Origin: Podospora comata
Taxonomy: Eukaryota > Ascomycota > Sordariomycetes > Sordariales > Podosporaceae
Direction of reading: 5' to 3'
Assembly: GCA_017354895.1 (NCBI GenBank)
Contig: CP071497.1
Location: 248,001-312,000 of the forward strand
Length of the DNA stretch: 64,000 nucleotides
The notes under the pieces are model-generated. The model did not search any database. It was not told the DNA's origin and was given only the letters and a program-made list of their open reading frames with translations. The stretch's first letter is position 1, and each line of letters begins with the position of its first letter. The position numbers were made by a program, and so were the translations under genes. Of this stretch, positions 43,531 to 54,032 are shown in pieces.

Positions 43531-43968
43531 TCGTGAGGACTTGATGAAGGGTTTGTTTTGAGGAGGGCGTGTTGCTGGATTGTGTAGAGTGTTTGGAAAG
43601 ATGTTTGTTGTGGTGTGTACGTGCGGGGACAGATCTCAGCTTTATGCATCACTGCATATTATTTGATGAGATGACCCTGTGAGAAGTAGTCAGAAACTTG
43701 CGGATAGTTCCTCACTTGAGAAATACACAATGATAGGTATCCAGGCATGCCACGTTTGGCTCTTCATGACAGTGGCTGCTGCTGCACAGCCATGCTTACC
43801 TACCTGCCTCACCGAATTGAGGCAAGCAGCGATCTCTCCGTGCAGCTTCCTGTTTCCATCCTTCTGCTCTGCTTTCCCCTACTTTCGGAAGGGACACTTT
43901 TCTCAACACTTGATCGCCTCAAGAGCATTCTGCCTTCTGTCTTGCAGCCCAACAAGTCCTGTTTTGTC
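43531..43968. other. Spacer between the two small Cys/His genes
   Basis: 438 bases; likely promoter of the second gene. The frame of the second gene stays open upstream to an ATG at 43747, but that part is not similar to anything and is probably leader. Confidence 0.4.
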
Positions 43969-44283
43969 ATGCCTCGCTCACAGATACGGAACGCGGTCAG
44001 GAGGTCAGTGAGAAAGGCCAAACCGGTACCTTCCGGTCGTCAAGGGGAGGGTGGTACGCCACCTGAGGAGGATAAGGGCGATGAAAACTACCAGTGTGGG
44101 GAGTATTGGTTTTGCGTAAGTTTGTTTGTACAGGTTTTGCTGAGTGTATGCTAAATTTGACTGGGGATTTAGCACCGCTGTGGTGAGGGGCCGTATACGT
44201 TGTTTGAACCCGATTGTGAGAGCGGGGAGTGTGGGCATCATGCTCGGTGTTCGAAATGTCACGTTGAGTGGGGGTGTGCGTGA
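43969..44283 (+). CDS. Very small Cys/His-rich zinc-ribbon-like protein 2
   Basis: Predicted 85 residues, exons 43969-44115 and 44173-44283 (57-base intron, GTAAGT donor, CTAAAT branch-like site, TTTAG acceptor). A basic N-terminal tail (RNAVRRSVRKAKPVP) and an acidic linker lead to GEYWFC, then across the intron HRCGEGPYTLFEPDC and ESGECGHHARCSKC. Cys and His spacing is the same as in the gene 440 bases upstream: CX2C-X11-C-X4-C-X-H-X3-CX2C. The intron splits both between the first Cys and the His. The pair therefore looks like a tandem duplication that has kept its metal-binding frame. The basic tail may bind nucleic acid or locate to the nucleus (inference). An upstream in-frame Met at 43747 is a less likely start. 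Confidence 0.68.
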
Positions 44284-44747
44284 GTGTGGTGGGTGGTGGC
44301 TAATATGTGTGTCGTCGAGGTTGAAGAATTGTCCCAAGTCTCAGTTTGCCGAAAACATAACATGTTGATTGAATGCAGGTACCAACTACAGCTGGCCAAA
44401 GATCATATACTCTTCTCAAGTACATATCTACCATGACGAATGGAAATCGCCCAAGGCAAATACTGAAACTTTGAGATGTGTTCTGCTGTTCTGAGGCAGA
44501 ATTTGGTAAACGGTATCTAGCAGTTTGGGTTGATCAGCTGATACTGAGCAAGTGGCTGTGTAAGGCGCAGCTCTCATGCCGCCCAACTCACTTCTCTTCC
44601 AATACGAGTGCAAGAGATGCGATAGCAAATGGTGCGGAGATTCTCTGACCATCTCTTTTCGCGCTCAGGCTCTCCTTTTTCATCCACATCACCGACGTCC
44701 AAAGTTCAACCTTTTCTCTCATTAGGAAGCCACGACAACGACCAGCG
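44284..44747. other. Intergenic, no gene seen
   Basis: Moderately A/T-rich flank between the small Cys/His gene and the phosphorylase-domain remnant. Confidence 0.45.
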
Positions 44748-45116
44748 ATGGCCGAAAGCCGACCTGCCACCCGGGATAAGTTCAAGATCGCGATTATGTG
44801 CGCCCTCCCGCTTGAAGCTGAAGCAGTGCTGTACCTTTTCGACGAGTTTTGGGATCGAGAGGGCGACCCCTACGGAAGATCACAACAAGACTCGAATGAA
44901 TACAGGACAGGGAGAATTGGCTAAGATGATGTTGTCCTCGTTATTCTCGCTGGGATGGGCACTATAAACGCTTTCAATGCTGCCCGCGACCTCCTATCCA
45001 ACTATGTCAAAATCTGATTATGTCTTGTTGTGGGTATCTGCGGAGGTGTGCCATCACCCGAAGTTTCCGGACATGACGACGATATTCGATTGGGCGATGT
45101 TGTTATCTGATCATCA
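44748..45116 (+). pseudogene. Nucleoside-phosphorylase (PNP_UDP_1) domain remnant
   Basis: Start of a fungal PNP/UDP-phosphorylase-like domain of the kind found at the N-terminus of NLR-like (STAND) proteins. In one frame from the ATG at 44748: FKIAIMCALPLEAEAVLYLF, then NEYRTGRIG, DDVVLVILAGMGTINAFNAA, VVGICGGVPS and DDDIRLGDVVI, all family blocks in order. The frame is broken by stops at 44922 (TAA), 45015 (TGA) and 45108 (TGA), each of which sits where one C-to-T change from CAA or CGA would restore an ordinary codon. This fits repeat-induced point mutation. After 45116 similarity fades and A/T content rises. The rest of the protein (NACHT or repeat domains) is not present. Confidence 0.8.
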
Positions 45117-45583
45117 ATAAATTTGTCTGAGCATCTAAAAAACAGCACGGTAAGCATGGAAGCGAAGTTGAGAAAACCGTAATCGCCAGCAGGCGAAGCC
45201 ATAAAATACGTAATCACGAGCAGGCGAAGACATGATAAAAAGGGATCTTTAGCCAGCGAACCTAGCATAGTATCTCCATCCAAGCTTTGGTCTGGCAAAT
45301 CTTTTAACTAGTGGCCCTCTTTGATCGAAAGACCTCCGACAGTAATTTCGTATCGATAGACTAGCGGATGATTTGGGGCTGGACAGAACATCCGTAATAG
45401 ATAGTCACGAGACTTTGATTCTTTCTAATCCGGAAGACGGTTTTCAGACGGTGGGGGACTATAGGTAAGCTTTCTAGGTAATTGTTAGGGTCTTGTTTTC
45501 TATCGAGCCCCTTCTTATCAACGGCAGACTGAGAGCTGTCGGATTCAAAGCCACCTAAGCATATAATTCTCTAATGCGCTGTC
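45117..45583. other. Decayed A/T-rich sequence after the phosphorylase remnant
   Basis: No frame survives. It may be the mutated continuation of the NLR-like gene. Contains the 31-bp tandem duplication listed separately. Confidence 0.45.
45178..45239. repeat. 31-bp imperfect tandem duplication
   Basis: Units 45178-45208 and 45209-45239 share CGTAATC, AGCAGGCGAAG and ATAAAA with a few changes. Located in the decayed region. Confidence 0.75.
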
Positions 45584-47075
45584 TCAATATTGCCAGTCAG
45601 CTCCAATCTCCCTCAAGTCCTCTATCAAAGCCGGCGGGTTATCCAGCCCGGCAAAGGTACCTCCAAAATCATGATCTGCCACGCTGTCAACATCTGATCT
45701 AGCATCAGCAGAACGGTTCCAGTCATAAAGACTTACTTCGATACTCGGTAAGATTCCCAACCATTGCAATCACCTCCCGAGGCCAAAAAGCAGTGTTGTA
45801 CTTGAAGAAGCTCACAAGAAGCGGCGCATCCGTCCTCGCCCGTCTCGGCACTCTTTCAAAGGCACCCGGATCTTGAGCGTAGATGTATATCGATGATCGA
45901 AATGTCCCCGTGAGGTAGTAGAGTGAAACACAGCGCAACAATTCGTTTGTCGTTAATATGGATGGGGCTGTACCGGCTCTTGGGTCCGACCCTGTGAAGA
46001 ATGTCAGTGATGTGCCAGCGGCCTGTATCAGGGCTACCCTACAGTCAATGTACTTGTCGCCTATCCAGGCTAGTTGTCCTACAGGGTTGTCGTGTAGAGC
46101 CAAGCCAACTGTGTTGGGCTGTATGGCAAGACGTGAGTTAGTCGTTGTAGAAGTCATCCAATAATGCAAGTTACCTTACTAACCTTGGTTGTCTGCATAA
46201 CAAAATATCCCATACCATTGACACCCCATTCCACCGACCTTTTCAATTCGAATTGCTCCAGCGGCGAAAGAGAAATATTCCTCGCTGAAATCTCCTCAGG
46301 GGTAGTAGGATGAAAGAACATAAACACAAGATGGGCAGCTCTTGCTGTGGTGTTGAACTCATCGTACAAAGTAAACGAGATAGCCACGCCATGAGCAGTT
46401 CCGTGGACAGCGTAGGTTTCATAGCCAAGGACCTTCGTCATGAGCGTGTTGTACGCACGTGCTGTGTCATCCAACGTCCAATTTTGTGGCGGGGATGATG
46501 AGAATGCAAACCCGGGCAATGAAGGGATGATGATGTCAAATGAGACATTTCTGCCGGTGGACGTTCTTGCTTGTTGGGTCAGGTCTTTGATGATGGGTAG
46601 AAACTCTAGAAACGAGCCGGGCCAGCCATGGCATAGAAGCAATGGTATTGCGTTTGGGTCTTTGGACTTTTCGTGGATGAAGTGGATTTGGAGACCCTCA
46701 ATCGTCACTGCGTAATGATGGAATCTTAAAAAAATAAATAATGTATCAGTCCATTGGGCTAGCTAGTTCTAGGAGACAGACATACTTGTTGATAGACGCT
46801 TGTTCTCGTTCCCAGTCAAAATCATGCAGCCATTCTTGCTTCAGTGCCTTGAGTGCGTCCAGATCAATCCCGAAGGAAGACCCAATCCCTGGATACTGCG
46901 GTTTCGCCGGAAGCTGTGTTGACCGGATGAGATCCAGCATGTGAGGAACATTCTTCGAAAGGTTTACCCGAAATGGTTTAACTTTGAAGGGAACCGCAGG
47001 TGATGGGATCGTCAATGCCGGTGTAACCAGACCAAGCAGCGATGTCGCGAGGGTTACCAGTCTGAGCAGCATCAT
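45584..47075 (-). CDS. Epoxide-hydrolase fold protein lacking catalytic Asp and His
   Basis: Predicted 440 residues, exons 47075-46786, 46724-46184, 46118-45737, 45693-45584. A signal-like N-terminus (MMLLRLVTLATSLLGLVTPA) precedes the epoxide hydrolase N-terminal region (FKVKPFRVNLSKNVPHMLDL). The alpha/beta-hydrolase core has a normal oxyanion motif HGWPG (129-133) and PSLPGFAFSSSP. At the nucleophile elbow, where family members have G-G-D-W-G, this protein reads G-T-A-H-G (205-209), with Ala207 for the catalytic Asp. At the C-terminus the usual GGHFAALE is GGTFAGLD, with Thr417 for the catalytic His (a His lies five residues earlier). The frame is intact over four exons, so selection may keep it for a non-hydrolytic role. 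It lies 179 bases after the asparagine synthetase on the same strand. Confidence 0.85.
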
Positions 47076-47254
47076 CTTGACGCTGTGGAACTTGTCTTTG
47101 CGCAAGCTGCATGAGAAAATGTCTTGGCTAAAGCAATGAAGCATTCTAATGTGACCCTTCTAGCGTCTATCGCGTCTACCTATATCTCGGTGATTTCCAA
47201 TTTTGGCGGTTTCCGCTGGTTGCCTGTGGTGTGTGACCAGCGGCTTATACGTCC

Positions 47255-49499
47255 TTATGCGGAGCCATTCACCTTTGACTGTCCGACCGCGAATTTCTCG
47301 CCCAACGTTACCCATGCGGCCACATAACTCAGAGTACGGAACGCTTTCGGATCAGCATGGTCGCCGAACCCCTTTTGCAGTGCATGCTCAACTGCGGCCC
47401 AGTTCACAAAGCCGAGGCCCTCAACTGCCTGTCTGGTCAGGAGGGTCTCAAACATGCGGTGCAAAGGACCCCCTTTAGGCCATTTGGTTGGTGCCAGGAA
47501 AGGGTGTTTTCTCCGTCGGTAAAGCTCATCAGTAATGAATGGCCTTACCGCCTCACGTAGAATCCATTTTTCAGTAAGACTGTGAAGACCAGAGCCGGCT
47601 GTCTTCCAAAGGGGACCCTGCTTTTCTCCTTGCTTTGGCGTGGCTGTTTCGGCGGGATTGTACGATAGCTTAAGGCTGGGAGGAAGTCGGTTCACGTACT
47701 CGGCCAAGTGATGATCCAGGAAAGGGGTACGTGCCTCAACACTGTGTGCCATCTCTGTCCGGTCGCCCAGACACGACAAAAGGACATTGGCAAGACAGCT
47801 CTTATTCCACATGTACAGGGCAGTGTGCAGTGGGTGCCAGCGCCCTCGCATTTTGGCGCGAACAGAAGCTGGGTGTGATGTAATAAGCGTGGCCCGGCAG
47901 TCGAGGTCTTGGAGCTTGGATTGGACCCAGGGTGCAAAGAGGCCCTGGGTGGGATGCCACGCCAGGATACTCTCAGCCATACCCCGGGCGTTCGCGTCGG
48001 AAAGCGAGGGGTGGTCGAGCCGGCCGTCGTACTGGTTAGCACCGATATTGCGCCAGATGGCTCTCATCTCGGCATCCGTTGTCTGTCTCATGGCCTCGCG
48101 AAGCTCGTTGTCAGAGCTGAGTGTCGTATCTGGCAGCGCGAGGTCTGGCTCGCAGAGAAACTCGGCAGGGAAGTAGGGATATCCAGCAAAATGCTCGTCG
48201 GCTCCTTCACCCGTGAGAACGACCTTGACACCATGATCTCGAGGTAGCGTAGACAAAGCAAACTTGGCCACGGTGTTGAGGTCGAAGTGGTGATGCTCGC
48301 AATGCCACACGGTGTCGGAAAAGTCGCTTGCCAGACGTGCCTCGTTGACATCGACTTTGATGGTTTCAACCCCAAGCCATTTTGCTGTTCTTTCTGCGAT
48401 ACTGGACTCGTCATAACCGGATTCTTCTGGGAATCGAACACTGAAGCAGGTGACTGGAGTGGTTGGAGCACGGTCTCCAATTTTTACATGCTCCGTCTTT
48501 GCCAGGTGGGTGACGATACCAGCGACAGCTGACGAGTCGATGCCACCAGACAGGTAAATGCCAACTGGGACATCAGCGCGCAGCCTGAGACGAATCGAAT
48601 CGACCAGCCTTTCACGAACACCTTCGACCATCTCTTCAAGCGGCCTTGTCTCGACTTTGGTCTACCATGTGTTAGCACTATTCCCGCAAGAATGGCCAAA
48701 CGGCGATATCCTTGTTACTGACCTTATCTTCATACTCAGCGTCCCAGTATACTTGATCTTCGATCCCCTTCTCCTCTGTCACCTGAAGCCAATGCCCAGG
48801 AAGGACCTTGTGGACTCCCTTGAAGAGGGTCCTGTCGTCAAGCATCCACCCACCGCTGACGATAGCATCAACATCCCACTCGGCCTTCCATCCCAGAGGC
48901 AAAAAAGCCTTGGCCTCTGAGGCGATCAAGAGTCGATCGTTCGACACAACCCACACCAACGGCTTGATACCGAACCGATCGCGAGCAGTGATCACTCTTC
49001 TTTTCCCCTCACGACGATCATACAAGACAAATGCAAATTCTCCCCGCAAGTACTTGAAGAAATGAGGAGCGCCGTGGATCTTGTACAAGGCTACCACGAG
49101 TTCACTGTCGCTTTCTCCTCGAAATTGGTAGCCATGCTGCTCGCGACACTCCTCCCACAGTCTATCTTGGTCGTAGATCTCCCCGTTTACGACAGCATGG
49201 ATGCTTCCATCATCACTGACAAGGGGTTGGGAGCCGCTGGGAGAAAGGTCGTTGATGGATAAGCGGCAGTGACCAAGGGCAATGCTGCTGTCTTGGCTGA
49301 TCCAGACTCCGGCTTCATCTGGGCCACGATGATTCAGGATGTCGATAGAGGACCGAAGTTGCTTTTCAATGGGACCAGCCGAGAACGTTGAGCCATTTGT
49401 CTGAGCTGAATTGTTTGCTGGAGGAGTTTGTTTGGCGACGGCAGACTGTGAATCAAGCCTGCCTCGCGGGAGGGCAATGCTGGCTGTGATGCCGCACAT
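47255..49499 (-). CDS. AsnB-type asparagine synthetase (glutamine-hydrolysing)
   Basis: Predicted 727 residues, exons 49499-48723 and 48661-47255. The glutaminase domain starts with Met-Cys2 (the nucleophile, MCGITASIALP) and holds LNHRGPDEAGVWISQD, LGHCRLSINDLSP, VNGEIYD and ARDRFGIKPL. The synthetase domain has the ATP pyrophosphatase motif YLSGGIDSSAVAGIV, VVLTGEGADEHFAGYPYFP, and EMAHSVEARTPFLDHHLAEY. All catalytic residues are present. It makes an amide from a carboxylate using ATP and glutamine. Fungal core Asn synthetase is shorter, near 570-580 residues; this larger form belongs to the accessory type sometimes found in metabolite clusters. It is divergent from the P450 (461 bases) and followed by the epoxide-hydrolase-like gene. 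Housekeeping duty cannot be excluded. Confidence 0.92.
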
Positions 49500-49960
49500 C
49501 TTCAGACAAGGATGGTGGAAATCGTCAGGTATGATACCCTAGTTGGCTTTCGTGATGTATCAGTGTTTATGCTTTGTCGAAGTGTTGACTTTTGGACAGC
49601 GAGAATGGTTCCTACAGAACCAGTGCATCAATCTAATCTGACCCAAAGATAACCTGGGCCTCTATTGATAACTTACATGGCTGTCGACTTACTAGTCGAT
49701 GGTTAGTTTCCAGGTTCCTCATTCTAACTATCTCCGAATCAGTCAAGTTCGGCCCGGTGCCGTTTTTGGCCATGTAGCTGCTTCGCCCGCCGTTTTGATT
49801 CGCCACCACGTCAGTTTCACTACATCTGCCGCTGATCACCGGTAGACTGCATGCAGAAGAACTGTTTCACTCGACACCACCTTAGCAAAGTGACGATCAC
49901 TAATTCTCTCTGCGTCGCGAAAACACCACCACGATAGAGGCTACCGCCAAAGCTCCAGTC
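49500..49960. promoter_or_regulatory. Divergent promoter of asparagine synthetase and P450
   Basis: 461 bases, no gene seen and no clear TATA box. Sharing one control region suggests the two genes are co-regulated. Confidence 0.45.
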
Positions 49961-51701
49961 ATGCAGCAGCAATTTCACCTCGGGACGCTCATTCAGGGGC
50001 ACTGCCACGAGGTCGACATGTCCACGATGGAGACACTCGACGAGCTCAAAAGTGAATTGGGGAGGACTTTTGGATTTGTCGATGCAACGTGTGAGTCTTA
50101 CGAAATTATAGCAAGGGATAATGAGATGACTGCATGCTAATTAATGTTTCATTGCAGCGATCACCTTCTATAGCTCCACAATAGGGACGCTGACTTCTCT
50201 TGAAGAAGTCAATTCTTGTGAAGGCCCGGTGGAGCTACGAGGCTCCCAAGATTCATCGGTCCGCATTCCGCCCGGACCAAAGACGCTTCCCGTCGTCGGT
50301 AACCACTATGAGCTGTATCCCGACCCCCTTGGAAATTTCGACAGACTCTTTTCACGATATGGGCCCATGATCAAGACTGTAAACATGGGAACAACAATTT
50401 ACCACACCAATGACCCAGAAATATCACGACACATTTTGCTCGAGGGAGAATTCTTCACCAAAGCAACATCCAACCCCTCGCACCCGTTGTACTACCTCAG
50501 CGAGCAGAATGCACTCTTCACCTGTGACACAGCATCCTCTGCCTTTGCCATCAGCCACAAATTTGTTCCATCTGCACTGTCACCCCGCGCCATAGCTCAC
50601 CATGCACCACTCATCAGAGCAGCAGCGCGGGATATTTTCCCCGTCCTTGATGAGCTCTCCACCAAAGACCTTGCATTCAACGTCTATCAATACATGTTCA
50701 AAATGGGCGGCCAGGTTATTTGGCGTGTAGTAGTCGGGCAGGACCTGCAGCATTTCAAAGCGGTCAACACACCGCCGGCGTTACCAATCAGGTTGTTTGG
50801 GCAATATCTACACCTCATGAAGAAAGTCTCGCTGCGCCCCGCTTGGTACGGACGACTGCCGTTTGGAGATGCAGCCCGACTTCGTGCAGTGCGCGATGAA
50901 CTTTGGGCGGAGATTGCCAGAGCCCTGAGGGAATGTGCTTCACCGGACGGGGAGACGCTGTCGCTATCAGATCCGACTGCGTCGTTGAAAGCGACATGTA
51001 TTGCTGATTATCTCAGCCTGGTTAGAGACGACAAGGGCCAGGGACTACCGGAGGAGGTGCTTTTGGCCAACACTGTGGCGGTGCTGGGTGCTGGTTTCAC
51101 TACCAGTGCCTCGCTACTGTCATGGAGTCTCTATGCGCTAGTAAAATATCCAGGCAATCAAGAGAGGCTCCTGCAAGAGCTTGTCGACCATGGGGCAGAC
51201 AGCGAGAAGGACTGGACTTACGACCAGTTGCATGCCATGAAGTTTCTCGACTCCTTCATCAAAGAAACGCAACGGCTCCACAGTCCAAGTTTCCAGACAA
51301 CGAGAAACGCAAAGAAGGATCTCATCTTGCCTGGTGGTTACTTCATCCCGGAGGGCTCCGTCGTCACGACGTGCTTTCCAAGCCTGCACAAGAATCCAGC
51401 TCACTGGGACAACCCATTGAAATTTGACCCAGACAGGTGGCTCGAGCAGGGGTTTGCTGCCCAGGCAGCTCGCAAGGGGCTTTACACACCCTTTGCTGCG
51501 GGTAAGAGAGGATGTGTGGGGTTTAATCTGGCATTGGCCGAGGTCAAGATGGTGTTGGCTGAATTGGTATACAACTACAAGTTTGAGGATGCGTCGCCGG
51601 AAGCTGTTGTTTATGACCCAGAGTTTCTGGTCACTCGGCCACTCAACTTCTATGCGAGTGCCACGAGGAGGACGGAATGGCCATCGAAGAGAGCTGAGTA
51701 A
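49961..51701 (+). CDS. Cytochrome P450 with N-terminal extra domain
   Basis: Predicted 557 residues, exons 49961-50090 and 50158-51701. The P450 domain begins RIPPGPKTLPVVGNHYEL and has the K-helix ExxR (ETQR, about 412), PERF-type FDPDRWLEQG and the haem loop FAAGKRGCVGFNLALAE with Cys about 496. The I-helix reads LGAGFTTSAS: the acid normally before the Thr pair is replaced by Phe. There is no N-terminal membrane anchor. Instead the first 75 residues (FHLGTLIQGHCHEVDMSTME, ELKSELGRTFGFVDA, SITFYSSTIGTLTSLEEV) look like a small alpha/beta module, possibly ubiquitin-like. The start was chosen because the P450 frame has no ATG of its own before its conserved N-terminus, and the GTGAGT/TGCAG intron joins it in phase. 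A cytochrome b5 gene follows. Confidence 0.88.
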
Positions 51702-52371
51702 TGAGGGTTTTATTTTTCTATGTTTCGAAGGGGCGTGTTTGCTTTCGTTGACTTCATGTTCATACTTGGTTTCTTTGTAATCATAGACATATTCGTCACA
51801 CGAAGAAGGGCAGCCGCTACACTTGGGAAATATCATAGGTTAGCGAAGGGGTCAGAAAATGGCAACTATTGTTTTTGAGTTCAAACAAATTATCTTGGAA
51901 ATTTGCGTGTTGCTCTTCTCACCCTCCAGCTCACCATTGTCCTTGGCACTGACCCCTGAGCTAGTTTAGGGGTTTGTTTACTTTCCCCCCTATCCACACC
52001 GACCCCTGAATGGCTGCCCCACTTTTCCTCACACGCTTTTTCCTTGCCGGCGACGGCCGAATTCATCGGAATGTGGTGTGAAACTTTAGATCTGCTCGGG
52101 GAAGTGACAAATACAGATTCGGACCTTCGTTTCTTGTCCGCTTTTGGCACGCTCCGAGTGTGCAGGTGTTGCAATGCTGTGCGACAACCCAGTGTGGCTC
52201 AGAGCTACATCGCCGTACCTGTCAATAACCGCCTCAAGCAGTCCATTGCCCCGTGGATTCAGACCGCAAATGCCGTTTATACCTAAGTAGTAAGCAAACA
52301 AATCATTTCACTATTCTACCCTTCCAAGCCTAGGCGCTGCACAGCATACCGTCGATCCCCGCATTGCCAAC
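51702..52371. other. Intergenic, no gene seen
   Basis: P450 3' flank and cytochrome b5 promoter. Confidence 0.5.
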
Positions 52372-53062
52372 ATGGCACAAATCACCAGCGCACACCTCCA
52401 GACGCACAACACAGCCAAAGACCTCTGGGTGGCAGTTCATGGATACGGCAAGTCAAAATATCTCTTCTTTTTTCCCCCTTACCTACCTACGGCTAACAAG
52501 AAGTGCAGTCTACGACCTGACCTCATTCGCAGCCGACCACCCTGGCGGCATTGACGTCCTTCTCGAATGCGCCGGCACTGACGCAAGCGAGCCGTACGAC
52601 TACGCTGGGCATGGTGATGATGCGACAACGACGATGCAAAAGTTTAGGGTTGGGGAGCTCGCTGGGTGTCGCCATGCCAAGAGCAAGACAAACACGGGTG
52701 GGGGGAGGCCTGTTGCAGAGTCTGCTGGTGGTAAGGGGTCGTCGTCGTGGATTGTGAAGGCCGCATCGGTGCTCAATTCCAAGGTGATTTTGTCCTGTCT
52801 GATCGGCGGTGCTGCGTTGCTTGGGTTGATATTACTTCAGCGAGCGCCTGTTGAAGGGGTGGATGGGCGATCGTTCAGTGGGGTGGGATCACTGTATTCG
52901 TTCTTGGGGGGGTTGTTTGTCGCGACGGTGGTCTGTCTTGTTGGTGCTGGGTATGTTTACAATGAGTTTAATCGGACGCTGAAGCCTGAGAAGGACGTGT
53001 TCGATTATCCAGCGCTCATTCCAAGGAGAAGAGACAAAAAGCTTGAAACATTGAGCACTTAG
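52372..53062 (+). CDS. Cytochrome b5-like haem protein with C-terminal membrane spans
   Basis: Predicted 209 residues, exons 52372-52447 and 52509-53062. The haem domain runs from SAHLQTHNTAKDLWVAVHG through VYDLTSFAADHPGGIDVLLE (haem His in HPGG) to YAGHGDDATTTMQKFRVGEL (second haem His). A Ser/Gly linker leads to two hydrophobic segments, ILSCLIGGAALLGLILLQ and LYSFLGGLFVATVVCLVGAG, and a basic tail, so the protein is likely held in the ER membrane with its haem domain in the cytosol. It could pass electrons to the neighbouring P450 or to a desaturase. The intron uses a GC donor (G|GCAAGT) with a normal CAG acceptor; no GT donor gives a continuous haem domain. Confidence 0.87.
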
Positions 53063-53526
53063 GCCATCTTTGGGGTAAGGCTGTTTTAGATAGACATATA
53101 CTGTACATAGAAATCATCAATTCTTCCTACAGCACTCCAATTTCTGTTTGTCACAGGTACCAAGCTGCACCACCTGCCACTCTGTCCAAGACATAACTAT
53201 AACGCTGAACTTGGTCAACATTATCCCGATCAAATTTCCCCATGCTGATGTGCATATGTCAACAATTACTAAACATCACCCCAACAATGACGTTTGCGCT
53301 TGGGTTATCTGCCATTCTAACTGAATCCGACCCGGCCCGTGCCAAAAGCGGCCAGCTTCCGAGCTCGAGTTACACCACCCGCTTGTCACTCTGAGACACA
53401 CAACCCCTCCGTCATTTCTGCTGGAAAGAATAATAACAAGATCCTGATCTTACTTACGGCTGAGGTTTGCATCCCTCCAAATCCTCCTCACACACCACTC
53501 CGTTTTCCACCCAAAATTCCCACAAA
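53063..53526. other. Intergenic, no gene seen
   Basis: 3' flank of the cytochrome b5 gene and promoter of the RidA-like gene. Confidence 0.5.
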
Positions 53527-54032
53527 ATGTCCCACCTTCCGTGTTTTTGCTACAAAGGATTTGGCGAAGAGAAGCGCCAGGAGCTTTGGTACAGCCAGGC
53601 TGTGCGTATCGGAGACAAAATTGAGTGCTCTGGTCAAGGTACGATTGCTCAGATCTGGTCTGCCCTCTTCACCAACTAATCAGCGACAAAACAGGCGGCT
53701 GGAACCCCGAAACAAGCGAAGTCCACAAGAGCTTGTCCGACGAGTTCGACCAGGCGTTCAAGAATGTCGATCTAGCCCTTCGCACCGCTGGGGGAAAGGG
53801 GTGGTGCCAGGTGTACAAAATCCATGTGTATCTTACCATCATTGACGACGAAGCGGTTGAGGCGTTGGTTCGCAACCTGAGGACGTGGATGCCGGATCAT
53901 CAGCCTATTATGACGGCGATTGGGGTGAATAAGCTGGGCTTGGAAGGGATGAGGATCGAGGTGGAGGCTGTTGCTCATGATCCCGAGGGGGCTGTGAAGC
54001 ATGCTGCGGAGAAGGCAGCTGGTTCGCATTAG
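53527..54032 (+). CDS. RidA/YjgF-like family protein
   Basis: Predicted 149 residues, exons 53527-53638 and 53695-54032. RidA relatives form trimers that hydrolyse reactive enamines or imines or act as chaperones. Landmarks: GFGEEKRQELWYSQAVRIGD, KIECSGQGGWNPETSEV across the intron, EFDQAFKNVDLALRTAGG, VYKIHVYLTIID and the end GVNKLGLEGMRIEVEAVAHD. The Arg that in RidA itself sits two or three residues before the late VxxL block (P-x-R-T/S) is here Met (PIMTAIGV), so the classical imine deaminase activity may be missing, as in many eukaryotic side-branch members. Cytosolic, no signal peptide. Same strand as the P450, cytochrome b5 and SDR genes. Confidence 0.9.

Noticed and set aside
50229-50260. 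P450 start inside the second exon
   Set aside because: That position is GTG, not ATG; the upstream ATG at 49961 joins in phase by a canonical intron and explains the extra domain.
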